Positions 1-8,268 are shown, counted from the stretch's first letter. The stretch is DNA of 64,000 nucleotides from Balneolaceae bacterium (GCA_017643365.1 JAEPNO010000012.1:1-64000); one strand, 5' to 3'. Notes: generated by a model from the sequence alone, not told the origin. Translations and numbers: made by a program.

Positions 1-240
1 TGTTGTGCAACTCAAATATACATTTGAGATACACAAAGTTCTTTCTCTCTTTTTTTATAACGTTTAGGACGCTATTGTTGAGCAACTATAATTGAAATCA
101 CCACCGAGTGAGATTACACCAAACAGAAAAGTGGATAATAGTGCATCCTATGCTACCACAAAAAATCAATGCTAACTCATTATTTTTCATGTATTGAGCC
201 GTTTGTTTGCTGGGCATTGAACATATTTGCTAATCAGCTT

Positions 241-821
241 TTAATCCCTTTTTGACAAATCCAGCCAGTTGGGAATAGCATCAATGCCGTTATTATTAAT
301 ACGTTGGATGGTGTTTTCCAATGTGCCCGCATCATATTCCATCCAATCAATTTGTTCGATTATTTTCAGGTTTTCATCGAAGGTTAACCAAATTGTAAAC
401 TCCATACCCCAATCGGAATCGATGAGCGTATCATCGTAATAAAATGGATTTAAATGCCCTTTAGCGGCTACGGTATTTCCATCTACAATAAGTGATTGAA
501 CATTAAGGTGTTCCTGCTCCGGATATAACTTCTTAAAACGACCCCCTTCTTCATCCCATTTATAAAATCGCTTGAATTTCCACAGGCTATCCAATTCTAA
601 CTGTAGCGTGATATCTTTAAAACGTACATCTTCTCGATAAAACGAGAGGAACTTATCCAATCGGAGCGATCGGAAAACGTATCGAAGTAGTTGATGGCTT
701 CATTTCGCACGGAATGTTCAAAGTCAGGAGCGTCTGCTGAATTTGATTGATTACAGCTATTTGTGATAAGGAGAAGGATGATCAGGATGGTTAAGAATCC
801 ATCAATTTTTAACGAGTTCAT
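241..821 (-). pseudogene. Frameshifted lipoprotein with NTF2/SnoaL-like domain
   Basis: Two overlapping minus-strand frames join into one protein. The upstream frame (597-821) gives a signal peptide with a lipobox-like ITNSC and runs through FDTFSDRSDW. The downstream frame (241-660) continues with DKFLSFYREDVRF and a small alpha+beta domain of about 130 residues that looks like a SnoaL/NTF2 fold. The reading D-W-D-K needs one extra G at the GG near 659-660, so a single-base deletion in a short G run is the simplest explanation. The domain name is inferred from pattern, not from a search. It is either a recent pseudogene or a one-base assembly error. The downstream frame begins only with TTG and has no convincing start of its own. 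Confidence 0.7.
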
Positions 822-913
822 TTATGGTGCTCCCCAATAGGTTAAATCGGGCCGTTATGCGCAGTTTTCCGAAGGGCATTGCTTAAAGGTTTGTTGGCGG
901 TAGTTTTTCATTC

Positions 914-1492
914 TTAACTTCCAGGTAGTTTTTCTCCTTTAGAAGACAGTTCAGTAATCTTCTTGATTCTATTTTGTCTTGTTTTATCGGTCTTAGCTAG
1001 TTTAATCCATCTTAGTACAAATCTCTTGCTTGAGTCATTAATTGATTGAAAAAAATCGGCTGCCCCATCAAGTTTTGAGAGCTCCTCAGACAAATCTTTT
1101 GGAATAATCAAATTGTCAACGTCATCCATGAAGGTCCAAAGGCCGTTCGATTTAGAATCTTCTATTGTCTTTAGTCCCGACTGATGCATTTTACCTTGGT
1201 CAATTAGCTTTGCTGCCCTTTCTTTATATGTTCTCGCCCAGTGTTCAACCTTGCGTTGTGATATTAACTGCATGGTTCTTTTATCATCCAATTTTCGTCT
1301 AATACCATCAATCCATCCAAAACATATCAACTCATCAAGCACTTCCCATCTCGAAACATACTTATCAGGTTCGCTTTTTTTATACGTAACTAGCCAAACA
1401 CTTTCTGACTGAAGATGATTATTCATCAGCCATGATCTGAGTTCTTCTTGAGAAGAAATTTCAACTTTATCGAAATTTTCAGTTTTAATCAT
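914..1492 (-). CDS. YdeI/OmpD-associated family protein
   Basis: A 192-residue cytoplasmic protein without signal peptide or membrane segment. The N-terminal half has the pattern of the YdeI/OmpD-associated family: SSQEELRSWLMNNH, then SVWLVTYKK, then ELICFGWIDGIRRKLD, then a WARTYKERAAKLIDQG helix. The basic C-terminal region (RFVLRWIKLAKTDKTRQNRIKKI) is also typical. The biochemical role of the family is not settled; some members are called bacteriocin-protection proteins. It is monocistronic here, between a broken lipoprotein gene and an attC-like palindrome, so it may be cargo of the same accessory region. A second, related but not close, member lies at 59075-59695. Confidence 0.8.
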   Translation of the reverse strand: MIKTENFDKVEISSQEELRSWLMNNHLQSESVWLVTYKKSEPDKYVSRWEVLDELICFGWIDGIRRKLDDKRTMQLISQRKVEHWARTYKERAAKLIDQGKMHQSGLKTIEDSKSNGLWTFMDDVDNLIIPKDLSEELSKLDGAADFFQSINDSSKRFVLRWIKLAKTDKTRQNRIKKITELSSKGEKLPGS

Positions 1493-1509
1493 TTCTTTTA
1501 ATTAGCGCT

Positions 1510-1630
1510 AACGTTCCGTGTATGAGCAGTAGCGGATTTCGGAGCGATTACTGTCCGCCACTACAAAAATAGGTTAAATGCGAGAACCTTCAAATTACTA
1601 CTCCACCCGCTATTGCTTATACACATTGTT
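1510..1630. repeat. attC-like imperfect palindrome A
   Basis: Arms 1518-1535 (GTGTATGAGCAGTAGCGG) and 1607-1624 pair at 16 of 18 positions around a 71-nt centre. An AAC triplet at 1510-1512 and a GTT triplet at 1628-1630 bracket the structure, as in integron attC sites (AAC...GTT with imperfect arms). No intI gene is in the window, so the identity as a recombination site is inference. Confidence 0.45.
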
Positions 1631-1729
1631 GTGTGCCCGTGCTTTCTTTTTTCCGTGTGTCGGGTAGCCATACTTTTTGGCAAGTTTTGGTTTGTGTGTC
1701 TGGATTGAGCGACTTGCCAATGTGTATGG
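1628..1729. repeat. Left inverted end and attC-like palindrome B of the metal/thiol module
   Basis: Starts with GTTGTGTGCC (1628-1637), which recurs inverted at 3897-3906. Subterminal arms CCATACTTTTTGGCAAG (1668-1684) and 1713-1729 pair except for a central TTT/ACA triplet. The central unpaired triplet resembles the unpaired central spacer of attC sites. Confidence 0.5.
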
Positions 1730-1764
1730 ATGTGAAGGGTTGGCAGTCGTTTGTCAAGTTTTGT

Positions 1765-2451
1765 TTAAAGATAGTAACTGAAAAGTCTGAAAAAATAAAA
1801 ACTTAAATACAGCAATGCTAATCCACTTATAATCTGAATACTTTTACGTAACCAAGTTAATTTCGCAAGTTTTGAAACAGTGCTTGCAAAAAGTCCGACT
1901 ATTAAAAAAGGCAAGCCTCTCCCAATACCAAACATAAATGCTAAAACTAATCCGTATAGAATGCTTGCTTTGGCTGCTGCCACTGATAATAATAATAGTA
2001 ATGGGGCTGCCGATGTTCCTAAACTGAAAATGAAACCATAAACAAAAGAGCCACCTATTCCTGGTCTGCGAAGAGTCTCAAGTTGACGCACACGTAAATA
2101 AGGTCCATAAAAAGCAATACCTGCTGCGATAAGTGATACGCTGCCCATTACCATAGCCCAATATTTTCCGAATGTTTCAGTCAGAAATGCTCCAACATAG
2201 CCTGCTATTGCACCCAAAATTGTCAGACACAAAATAATGCCTAAAAAAAAAGAAAAGGTAATGGAAAAACCTGTTTTGGATTCCCGCACTTCATTACTCC
2301 CAACATAACCTGCAAATCCAAGTCCGACAGGCAAAGTGCAAGGGCAAACCCCACTTGAAATTATGCCTGCCAATAAAGCAAGCCCTAAACTGAAAATTGA
2401 GCCTTCTTGAAATGTAGACGAAAATTGGTTTAAAAAATGCTCCAAATTCAT
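1765..2451 (-). CDS. CcdA/DsbD-like thiol-redox membrane protein
   Basis: A 228-residue integral membrane protein with about six hydrophobic helices. Near the N-terminus the motif SSGVCPCTLPVGLG places two cysteines (C36, C38) in the first helix, like the redox cysteine of CcdA/DsbD-beta transporters (PF02683). The matching cysteine in the fourth helix is missing: the equivalent stretch reads LGTSAAPLLLL. Electrons or metal may therefore be handled by the CPC pair alone. It is the last gene of an operon, overlapping the upstream HMA lipoprotein by 4 nt (ATGA). The neighbours (HMA, CsoR-like, thioredoxin) suggest metal or thiol detoxification rather than cytochrome c maturation. The family call is solid at fold level; substrate is unknown. 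Confidence 0.75.
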   Translation of the reverse strand: MNLEHFLNQFSSTFQEGSIFSLGLALLAGIISSGVCPCTLPVGLGFAGYVGSNEVRESKTGFSITFSFFLGIILCLTILGAIAGYVGAFLTETFGKYWAMVMGSVSLIAAGIAFYGPYLRVRQLETLRRPGIGGSFVYGFIFSLGTSAAPLLLLLSVAAAKASILYGLVLAFMFGIGRGLPFLIVGLFASTVSKLAKLTWLRKSIQIISGLALLYLSFYFFRLFSYYL

Positions 2452-2783
2452 TCTACCAACTTTTTTGGTTTACCTGCCTTGTAACCCAATTTATTTATTG
2501 CATCTATCAATTGTTCTTCTGTAACAATTAGAGCATCATACTTAACCTGTGCATTTTTGTCCTTGAGACTAACATTTACTTCTTTAACTCCATCCATATT
2601 GGATAAAGTCTTTTTAACATTTGCAACACAGGACATACAACTCATACCCTCAATAGTTATTTCAACTGATTTTACCTTTCCTTCATTTAAGCTTGTTTGG
2701 TTGTTTTGAGAATTATTTCCTGAACAAGCAATAAAGAATGTTTGTAGAATGAACAAAATGGCAAATGTTTTTCCTATGCTCAT
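2448..2783 (-). CDS. Lipoprotein with heavy-metal-associated (HMA) domain, MerP-like
   Basis: A 111-residue secreted protein. Residues 1-20 form a lipoprotein signal peptide ending in FFIAC (lipid cysteine C20), followed by an Asn/Ser-rich linker. Residues 39-105 form an HMA domain with the metal-binding motif GMSCMSC (C49, C52) and the family's beta-strand GVKEVNVSLKDKNAQVKY. Known HMA domains carry Cu(I), Hg(II) or Zn(II) between partners; the metal here cannot be told from sequence. The gene lies 4 nt after the CsoR-HMA gene and overlaps the CcdA-like gene by 4 nt, so the three are probably cotranscribed and the lipoprotein likely passes metal or thiol equivalents to the membrane protein. 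Confidence 0.85.
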   Translation of the reverse strand: MSIGKTFAILFILQTFFIACSGNNSQNNQTSLNEGKVKSVEITIEGMSCMSCVANVKKTLSNMDGVKEVNVSLKDKNAQVKYDALIVTEEQLIDAINKLGYKAGKPKKLVE

Positions 2784-2787
2784 AATT

Positions 2788-3363
2788 TTATATTTTGTCG
2801 TTTGGTTTATATCCTGCTTTTGTCAATGTGGTTATGAGTTCTTTTTCATTCGTTTCAGTGGGGCTAAATTTAATGTTCACCAATTTTTTCATAGCCTTCG
2901 TATTTACATCTTCCACACCTTTTGTTTCCTTTAAAATATCGGATATTTTTTCCGCACAACCCTGACAAACCATATTGTCAATGGTCAATGATATTTCTTT
3001 CATACTTTCTTTTTTATTGAGTAAAAATTCATAAATCTTATCAATCTCCTGCATTTTGTCTGTTAGTTCGTAAAGTCCTAAATCAGGAAATTGGTTTTTA
3101 ATAATTGCTATTCGTTCTTCTTGTCCACAATTACCCGGACAGGCTTCCAATGCCTCCGAAATTTTCATTGCCAAAGTTTTCCTGAAAACTTCATCTAATA
3201 GAAGCTGCTGGGTTTTTTCAAATCCTTTGTTGACCGCTTTAAACTGATTTAATATTTGGGCAGGGTCATTGCTTTCGTCAAGCATTTTTATTACTCCTAC
3301 AACCTGACCTTTAATGCTATTTAGTCGGTCTTTAAGGTCTTTTGTCAAATCTCTTGGCAACAT
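2788..3363 (-). CDS. CsoR-family repressor fused to a C-terminal HMA domain
   Basis: A 191-residue protein from the ATG at 3363; the longer frame to 3444 would read through the upstream hairpin and is unlikely. Residues 8-70 match the CsoR/RcnR/FrmR (DUF156) helical DNA-binding fold (KDRLNSIKGQVVGVIKML, then ILNQFKAVNKGFEKTQQLLL). The Cys-His-Cys copper ligands of classical CsoR are absent: the positions read in ESNDPAQIL and LDEVFRKTL. Instead there is a CPGNC pair (C75, C79), a helical linker, and an HMA domain (residues 122-191) with MVCQGC (C133, C136). Sensing may have moved to the HMA or CPGNC site. It probably regulates its own operon with the two genes downstream. Confidence 0.8.
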   Translation of the reverse strand: MLPRDLTKDLKDRLNSIKGQVVGVIKMLDESNDPAQILNQFKAVNKGFEKTQQLLLDEVFRKTLAMKISEALEACPGNCGQEERIAIIKNQFPDLGLYELTDKMQEIDKIYEFLLNKKESMKEISLTIDNMVCQGCAEKISDILKETKGVEDVNTKAMKKLVNIKFSPTETNEKELITTLTKAGYKPNDKI

Positions 3364-3370
3364 ATTAATT

Positions 3371-3413
3371 AAGTTAAAAACCACCCAACCTCCATTATTT
3401 GCAAGTTGGGTGG
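3371..3413 (-). terminator. Hairpin with T-run between trx and csoR-HMA genes
   Basis: Perfect 9-bp stem CCACCCAAC (3381-3389) with GTTGGGTGG (3405-3413), 15-nt loop, followed on the minus strand by TTTTT. It sits between the thioredoxin stop and the csoR-HMA start, so it may end or attenuate the transcript inside the module. It could also be an operator dyad. Confidence 0.65.
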
Positions 3414-3427
3414 TAATGGTTAATAAA

Positions 3428-3700
3428 TTAAATGGCTTTACCAATACCTGCTGCTGCTAATTCTTCCTTACTTACGCCTCTGTTCTGACAGCAAGCAAGT
3501 AATTTTCCATTAACTGCAACCGCTGGTAGGGAAGTAATGTTATACTCTTTCATTTTGTCAACACAGACTTTGTCGTCACATTGTTTAACAAGGTCGTAAA
3601 CGGTTACTTCACAAGAGTCGCAAGCCATTTCTTTTACTGTTTTTACTGTTGGTTCACATACCGGACACCCGGCTGTAAATACTTCAATTTGTCGTTTCAT
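3428..3700 (-). CDS. Small Cys-rich thioredoxin-like protein (CPVC)
   Basis: A 90-residue cytoplasmic protein of the thioredoxin/glutaredoxin fold: IEVFTAGCPVC at the first strand (C12, C15) and the cis-proline segment ITSLPAVAVNGK. It is shorter than a classical thioredoxin (about 105), like archaeal/bacterial small thioredoxins found near metal or arsenic genes. Eight cysteines occur in 90 residues, including a CDSC pair (C27, C30), C41, C46 and an adjacent C70-C71 pair, well above what redox catalysis needs. First gene of the metal/thiol module, separated from csoR-HMA by a hairpin. Likely a thiol or metal donor; substrate unknown. Confidence 0.8.
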   Translation of the reverse strand: MKRQIEVFTAGCPVCEPTVKTVKEMACDSCEVTVYDLVKQCDDKVCVDKMKEYNITSLPAVAVNGKLLACCQNRGVSKEELAAAGIGKAI

Positions 3701-3812
3701 TGTTTTACGTTTTTAATGATTAAAATTAATTACGCTACAAAGATGCGTCTGGTCAGGGGGTGGTCTCCAAATTTATTTTCAATTTTTTTTCAGTCTTGAG
3801 GCGTTGGCAAAA

Positions 3813-3906
3813 ATTCAGGCTCTTTTGTTTGCGAAGCGGTCGCCCGTGTGTTGGGGCAAGCAAATGTGCCTGAATGTGCGGTTGGCTTTTTCGCATGGCA
3901 CACAAC
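3813..3906. repeat. Right inverted end and attC-like palindrome C of the metal/thiol module
   Basis: Arms ATTCAGGCTCTTTTGTTTGC (3813-3832) and 3856-3875 pair at 17 of 20 positions, with mismatches near the middle as in palindrome B. The outer end GGCACACAAC (3897-3906) is the inverted copy of GTTGTGTGCC at 1628-1637, giving a 2.28-kb unit with inverted ends that contains exactly the four metal/thiol genes. Confidence 0.5.
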
Positions 3907-4014
3907 ATAGGAATATGCTGAACTCTATTCATTATATCCCAGTTAAATGGTTAAGTGTTATTCATCATATTCCATAAAATAATGGGGTTATAATGGATAA
4001 ATCCGATTTACTCT

Positions 4015-4183
4015 CAAAGTACAAACATCAGCTTATTCTTGAAGTGATTTTTCCGCCCGTTGTTCATTAAGCCCAAGTCATCTAGATCCGCCGGCTGGCG
4101 GAGAAGGATCCAGGCGGATTGTGGTAATTGGAAAGAAATTCGAGTTGGTGCAAGTCTTGGTTGATGCTTCGCCCCGATAAATC
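4015..4183. repeat. Dispersed repeat pieces left of the peptidase gene
   Basis: Two segments recur in the same orientation and order beyond the peptidase start: a 24-nt stretch at 4015-4038 is identical to 6689-6712, and about 65 nt at 4120-4183 match 7010-7074 with a few changes (shared core GGTAATTGGAAAGAAATTCG). Confidence 0.8.
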
Positions 4184-4191
4184 GTGAGTAC

Positions 4192-6531
4192 CTAAAAAGA
4201 TAGTTTAAAGTTCATCGGGGGCTCTTTGCCTAGTAAATGTCTATAAAAATAATCCCATCTTTTTCTGAAGAAATATGGGTTACTACTACTACCATGATTG
4301 GCATTAGGTATAAGTAAAAAGTCAAAGTCTTTATTCGCTTTGATCAATTCGTCAACTAAATTTATAGTCATAGATGGGTGAACATTATCATCTAAGTCAC
4401 CGGTCATAAGTAATAATTTTCCTTTCAGGTTTTGCGCTAAACTCGCATTTGATTGATCTTTCCAAGCAATAGAGTCTGCTTTACCCATATATGAATCCAT
4501 CCAAATACTAGTATAACCTCTGCTATCGTGGTTTCCGGCAGAGCTGACAGCAACATCATAAAATTCAGTGAATTCTAGAATTGCTCTTGTGGAGGCATAT
4601 CCGCCACCGGAATGGCCGAATGCACCAACACGACTTGTATCGATGTAAGAATACTTATCAGATAGTTGAATGATTCCTGAAACGTGATCATCTAATCCAC
4701 CTGCAGAACCTAAGTCATTGTAAGAATGATTGAGAAATTCTTTAGAACGGAATGGAGTGCCTCTGCCATCAATATTGGCTACCACAAAGCCTAATTCAGC
4801 AATGGCAGATTGATGCCTGATCAACGAGCTTATAGGTCCGTCAAAACCAATATGGTAATTCCTATTTATTTGCGGACCCGGATACATATCATCTAAAACC
4901 GGGTATTTGGCATTAGTATTAAGATTAGACGGCTTAAATACGACTCCATAAATAGATGTTTCCCCATCATTACTTAACATTTCAACTCGTTCCGGCCATC
5001 GCCACCCTTTGTCTGTCCATGCTGAAAAATCACTGTTTTCTAAATCCATTATATGATTACCATCAATATCTCTTAAAACGGAAACAGGTAAGCCATTCCA
5101 GGCATTATTGGATATAAAATATTTTTGATTGGGTGATAATTTTATTTTGTGATCTGCTTTATCAGGAGTCAATAATTCCAGATTCTTTCCTTCAAAATCC
5201 GCTTTGTAGAATTGTAGGAAATATGGATCTATGTTGTCTTCTTTACCTGTTGCTGTAAAAAATATCTGTCGATTTACTTCATCTACGAATAGAATTTCCC
5301 GAACTACAAATTCGCCACTGGTTATCGAATTCTTTAATTGTTTGTCCTTACCATAGAAATAGAGATGTCCGTACCCACTTTTTTCTGAGAACCAGATGAA
5401 TTCACCGGAAACCAAGTATTTGACATTGGGATTTGAGAAAATATTTAAATTGGGAGATATCAGGCTCTTACTTGTTTCACTGACTAATAAATCAGCACTG
5501 CCGTCATCCGGATTAATCAAATAGTATTCAATTTCATTATAGAATCGATCTTGCCAAAGTGCTTCAATGAACTCGCCTGAACTATGCCACCAAATCCGTT
5601 TGTTCCAGGCTTCTAAAGGTGATGCAGAGATTGAATTTAAAGGGGGGATATCAAGTTTAGTTATTTTCTTTTGTTCAATATCGATGACAACGGGGTATGC
5701 AAGTGGGATAATGGAATCGCCGGGAACCGGATATTTATAGGTATATAACATCGGACGTAAAGATTCATCCGTATCCACCATTTGCAGCAAGTGTGTTGAT
5801 TCAACCTTTCTTTCGTCTAACTGATGCGTTAGTATCTTTTTTGAATCTTTAGACCATGCCAAAACAGGGGGCACCGGCCAGTTATTACGAATGGATGTCA
5901 CATAACTTAAATTGGTTTCAGTAGTGGTAGCATATGCAAAATGCTTTTCACCATCGAAGGTAAGCTGTATTTCTTCTTTATTGTCGACTTCTCTGATATA
6001 GAGATTATAATCCTTTACATAAGCCACTAAACTCCCATCAGGCGATAAACTTTCTGTTGGCAATGGAGCATAAGGTTCGGGTAATGCTTCCAGATGGTTA
6101 TTTGTAATGTCGTAGGCATACAGATTATTGCCGTAGCGAAACTGAAGACTTCCTATTTCATCATCGTAGCTAAGATTTCTAATGGGCAATTGATAGATAT
6201 TGATGCTGTCACTTGACAATTCTTGAAGCTTTTGAGCTAGTTTACCGCGATCAAATAATGGTTTCTTAGATTTATTCTGCGGTTCAACAAGGAAATACTC
6301 AGTTAGTTTAACCCCTTTCTTTTCATACCAAAAGGCTTCACCATCACTTGTCCAATTAGGACTAACAAAAGCCTCATATACCGGGCTAAGAGTGGAACTA
6401 AGAAAGTATTGCGCTCTTTGATAGTCTTCAAGAGAGCTGCTGTTCTGAAATTGAGCAAAAACTAAACTTCCGGAATTCATCAGAAGAAATACCAAAGCCC
6501 CTTTTATAGCTGATCTTAAAAATGTGTTCAT
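4192..6531 (-). CDS. S9 family peptidase, dipeptidyl-peptidase IV type
   Basis: A 779-residue secreted serine peptidase. The ATG at 6531 is preferred over the longer frame to 6588 because it gives a clean signal peptide (LRSAIKGALVFLLMNSGSLVFAQ). The N-terminal 500 residues form the DPP-IV-type beta-propeller (repeated SPDGSLVAYV and WSEKSGYGHLYFY strands). The C-terminal alpha/beta hydrolase domain carries the triad: nucleophile in GHSGGG (about S641), aspartate in DLDDNVHP (about D714) and histidine in NANHG (about H746). Such enzymes release N-terminal dipeptides, usually X-Pro, in the periplasm for peptide nutrition. The gene stands alone, flanked by dispersed direct repeats. Confidence 0.9.
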   Translation of the reverse strand: MNTFLRSAIKGALVFLLMNSGSLVFAQFQNSSSLEDYQRAQYFLSSTLSPVYEAFVSPNWTSDGEAFWYEKKGVKLTEYFLVEPQNKSKKPLFDRGKLAQKLQELSSDSINIYQLPIRNLSYDDEIGSLQFRYGNNLYAYDITNNHLEALPEPYAPLPTESLSPDGSLVAYVKDYNLYIREVDNKEEIQLTFDGEKHFAYATTTETNLSYVTSIRNNWPVPPVLAWSKDSKKILTHQLDERKVESTHLLQMVDTDESLRPMLYTYKYPVPGDSIIPLAYPVVIDIEQKKITKLDIPPLNSISASPLEAWNKRIWWHSSGEFIEALWQDRFYNEIEYYLINPDDGSADLLVSETSKSLISPNLNIFSNPNVKYLVSGEFIWFSEKSGYGHLYFYGKDKQLKNSITSGEFVVREILFVDEVNRQIFFTATGKEDNIDPYFLQFYKADFEGKNLELLTPDKADHKIKLSPNQKYFISNNAWNGLPVSVLRDIDGNHIMDLENSDFSAWTDKGWRWPERVEMLSNDGETSIYGVVFKPSNLNTNAKYPVLDDMYPGPQINRNYHIGFDGPISSLIRHQSAIAELGFVVANIDGRGTPFRSKEFLNHSYNDLGSAGGLDDHVSGIIQLSDKYSYIDTSRVGAFGHSGGGYASTRAILEFTEFYDVAVSSAGNHDSRGYTSIWMDSYMGKADSIAWKDQSNASLAQNLKGKLLLMTGDLDDNVHPSMTINLVDELIKANKDFDFLLIPNANHGSSSNPYFFRKRWDYFYRHLLGKEPPMNFKLSF

Positions 6532-6688
6532 TCCTACAGTGGTTTTATGTTTTGATAAAGCGTTTGGTGATTTTCCAGTAGAAAGCACGGTTACCTTTAC
6601 TACAATGTTCCCCTAGTATCACTTGTAACTAAAACTTAATCAACTTCAATTGATTGCTAAGAATACAAATTATAAGCACCCTTATTAA

Positions 6689-7074
6689 CAAAGTACAAAC
6701 ATCAGCTTATTCATAAAAATTTAGAAGTGATCATGGTGCCAGTCTTGCTCTGAACTAAAGTCATCCAGAGCGAAAGCAAAGGATCAGCGGAATGTAGTTA
6801 TAGTTAAGATATTTGAGTTGGTGCAGGTCTTAATTGATGCTCCGCCCAGTGAAATCGAGATCAGTATGACCGATGGAATGAACGGTGCTTTGAACTATCA
6901 CTTCATTCCTTGCAGACTCGGTCTTTCCGTTAATGCTTCGGGCATAGCCTCACCATGACCGATGGAAAGAACTAAGGTCATCCAGAGCGAAAGCGAAGGA
7001 TCAACAGAATGTGGTAATTGGAAAGAAATTCGAGTTGATGCAAGTCTTGGTTGATGCTTCGCCCTGACGAATCG
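6689..7074. repeat. Dispersed repeat cluster upstream of the peptidase gene
   Basis: The 558-nt gap upstream of the peptidase gene holds no gene. It has the 24-nt copy at 6689-6712, a diverged middle copy (about 6762-6860, GTCATCCAGAGCGAAAGC then GAGTTGGTGCAGGTCTT) and a good copy at 6977-7074. GACCGATGGAA also occurs twice (6868 and 6958). The pieces resemble degenerate interspersed intergenic repeats rather than an insertion sequence. Confidence 0.75.
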
Positions 7075-7094
7075 AAATCGCCATGACTTTTCAC

Positions 7095-8135
7095 CTAAAA
7101 CCGATCAATCACCAACACGCCGGAATGTTTAAATTCATTCATTTTGGGAAGGATGAAAGTGGCTTCTTCCAACGAAATGGTTTTGCTAATCATTTTTTGT
7201 GGGGCCAGCTTTCCGGATGAAATCATGTTCAGCATTTCGGGATATTTGAACGCTTGCATCCCATGGCTCCCATAAATCTCTAACTCGTCGGCAATCACTT
7301 TGTCCATCGGGATTTTCGGATGCAGATGATCTCCGGTCACTAAGCCAACTTGCAAATGCCGACCGCGTTTCCGAAGATTGGCGATGGAGTTGAAACACGT
7401 TTCCTGGCTGCCCAGCGCATCCATCGAAACATGAGCGCCACCGCCGGTTAACTCGCGAATATGCTCCACTAATCCGGAATGATTTTTTGCATTAATAATG
7501 TAATCCGCACCCAACGTTTTCGCCATTTCCAACGAATGCTTGTTGATGTCCACCCCGATCACCTTTGCACCTAATGCATTGGCAATCATGATGGCCGAGA
7601 GCCCGATTCCTCCACAGCCGTGAATCACCACAAATTCCCCGCCACGTACTTTGGCTTGGTCCACAATCGCCCGAAAAGAAGTAATGAATCGGCAACCCAA
7701 AGTGGCCGCGGTCACAAAGTCGATGTCGTCAGGAAGAGGAACGATGTTGGTATCGGCGTAATCGATAGCAACAAATTCGGCAAACGATCCCCAGTGGGTA
7801 AAGCCGGGCTGCGATTGGTGATCGCACACTTGATGATTTCCGGAAACACATTGCGGACACAAGCCACATCCACACACAAAAGGAGTGGTAACCCGGTCGC
7901 CTACTTTTACACGTTCAACGTTCTTCCCAACGGCTGTTACGATCCCGGCAAGTTCATGCCCCGGTACGTGCGGTAATTTGATGTCAGGATCATGCCCCAT
8001 CCAGCCGTGCCAGTCGCTGCGGCAAAGTCCGGTAGCTTTCACTTCAATAATTACACCATCATCGGATGGCGCGGGATCATCCACCACTTCGATGGTGATG
8101 GGTCCTTGAAATTCATGATAAATGGCTGCTTTCAT
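7095..8135 (-). CDS. Zinc-dependent alcohol dehydrogenase, MDR superfamily
   Basis: A 346-residue cytoplasmic oxidoreductase of the medium-chain dehydrogenase family. Catalytic zinc ligands are visible as C38 ([10 protein letters not shown]) and H60-E61 (PGHELAG). The structural zinc lobe has C90, C93, C96 and C104 in the usual Cx2Cx2Cx7C spacing. The Rossmann fold shows GCGGIGLS near residue 174 and an acidic residue after the second strand (IGVDINKH), indicating NAD rather than NADP. Substrate cannot be predicted; the [15 protein letters not shown] context is that of zinc alcohol dehydrogenases acting on primary or secondary alcohols. Single-gene unit, 20 nt from the dispersed repeat cluster. 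Confidence 0.9.
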   Translation of the reverse strand: MKAAIYHEFQGPITIEVVDDPAPSDDGVIIEVKATGLCRSDWHGWMGHDPDIKLPHVPGHELAGIVTAVGKNVERVKVGDRVTTPFVCGCGLCPQCVSGNHQVCDHQSQPGFTHWGSFAEFVAIDYADTNIVPLPDDIDFVTAATLGCRFITSFRAIVDQAKVRGGEFVVIHGCGGIGLSAIMIANALGAKVIGVDINKHSLEMAKTLGADYIINAKNHSGLVEHIRELTGGGAHVSMDALGSQETCFNSIANLRKRGRHLQVGLVTGDHLHPKIPMDKVIADELEIYGSHGMQAFKYPEMLNMISSGKLAPQKMISKTISLEEATFILPKMNEFKHSGVLVIDRF

Positions 8136-8190
8136 CAGTTTACTCGTTAATTACAGATGTATTAACAGGGCTGGAAATTCTCATTAAAAC

Positions 8191-8237
8191 AAAAAATGTG
8201 ATGCAATTGAGGGTAATCAATGTACATCACATTTTTT
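8191..8237 (-). terminator. Intrinsic terminator after the DUF5916 gene
   Basis: A perfect 13-bp stem, AAAAAATGTGATG (8191-8203) with CATCACATTTTTT (8225-8237), 21-nt loop. The A run reads as a T run on the minus strand, downstream of the DUF5916 stop. Being symmetrical it could work in both directions, but only minus-strand genes flank it. Confidence 0.85.
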
Positions 8238-8268
8238 AAAAGAAAGTTAACTGTTTTAAGGTCAGTTT

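Larger units (their letters stand above)
3701..4191. other. Intergenic stretch between trx and the S9 peptidase
   Basis: No gene seen. It contains the right end of the metal/thiol module (3813-3906), about 110 nt of AT-rich unique sequence, and the left set of dispersed repeats (4015-4038 and about 4120-4183) that recur beyond the peptidase start. A short palindrome (ATCCGCCGGCTGGCGGA, near 4086) also occurs. Confidence 0.6.

Noticed and set aside
11-28. CTCAAAT/ATTTGAG palindrome near the left edge
   Set aside because: Short AT-rich dyad with no T run and no gene context inside the window; too little to assign.
822-913. Possible further attC site between the broken lipoprotein and the YdeI-like gene (CCGTTATGCGCAG)
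   Set aside because: No matching inverted arm could be found within the gap.
3364-3444. Upstream extension of the CsoR-HMA frame
   Set aside because: It would translate the hairpin and T run and adds no CsoR-like sequence; the ATG at 3363 begins just before the family core.
4084-4118. GC-rich palindrome as peptidase terminator
   Set aside because: There is no T run on either side and the same kind of motif appears in dispersed repeats, so it was treated as repeat sequence.
7620-7976. Long open frame opposite the alcohol dehydrogenase
   Set aside because: It is the antisense shadow of a clearly conserved enzyme.
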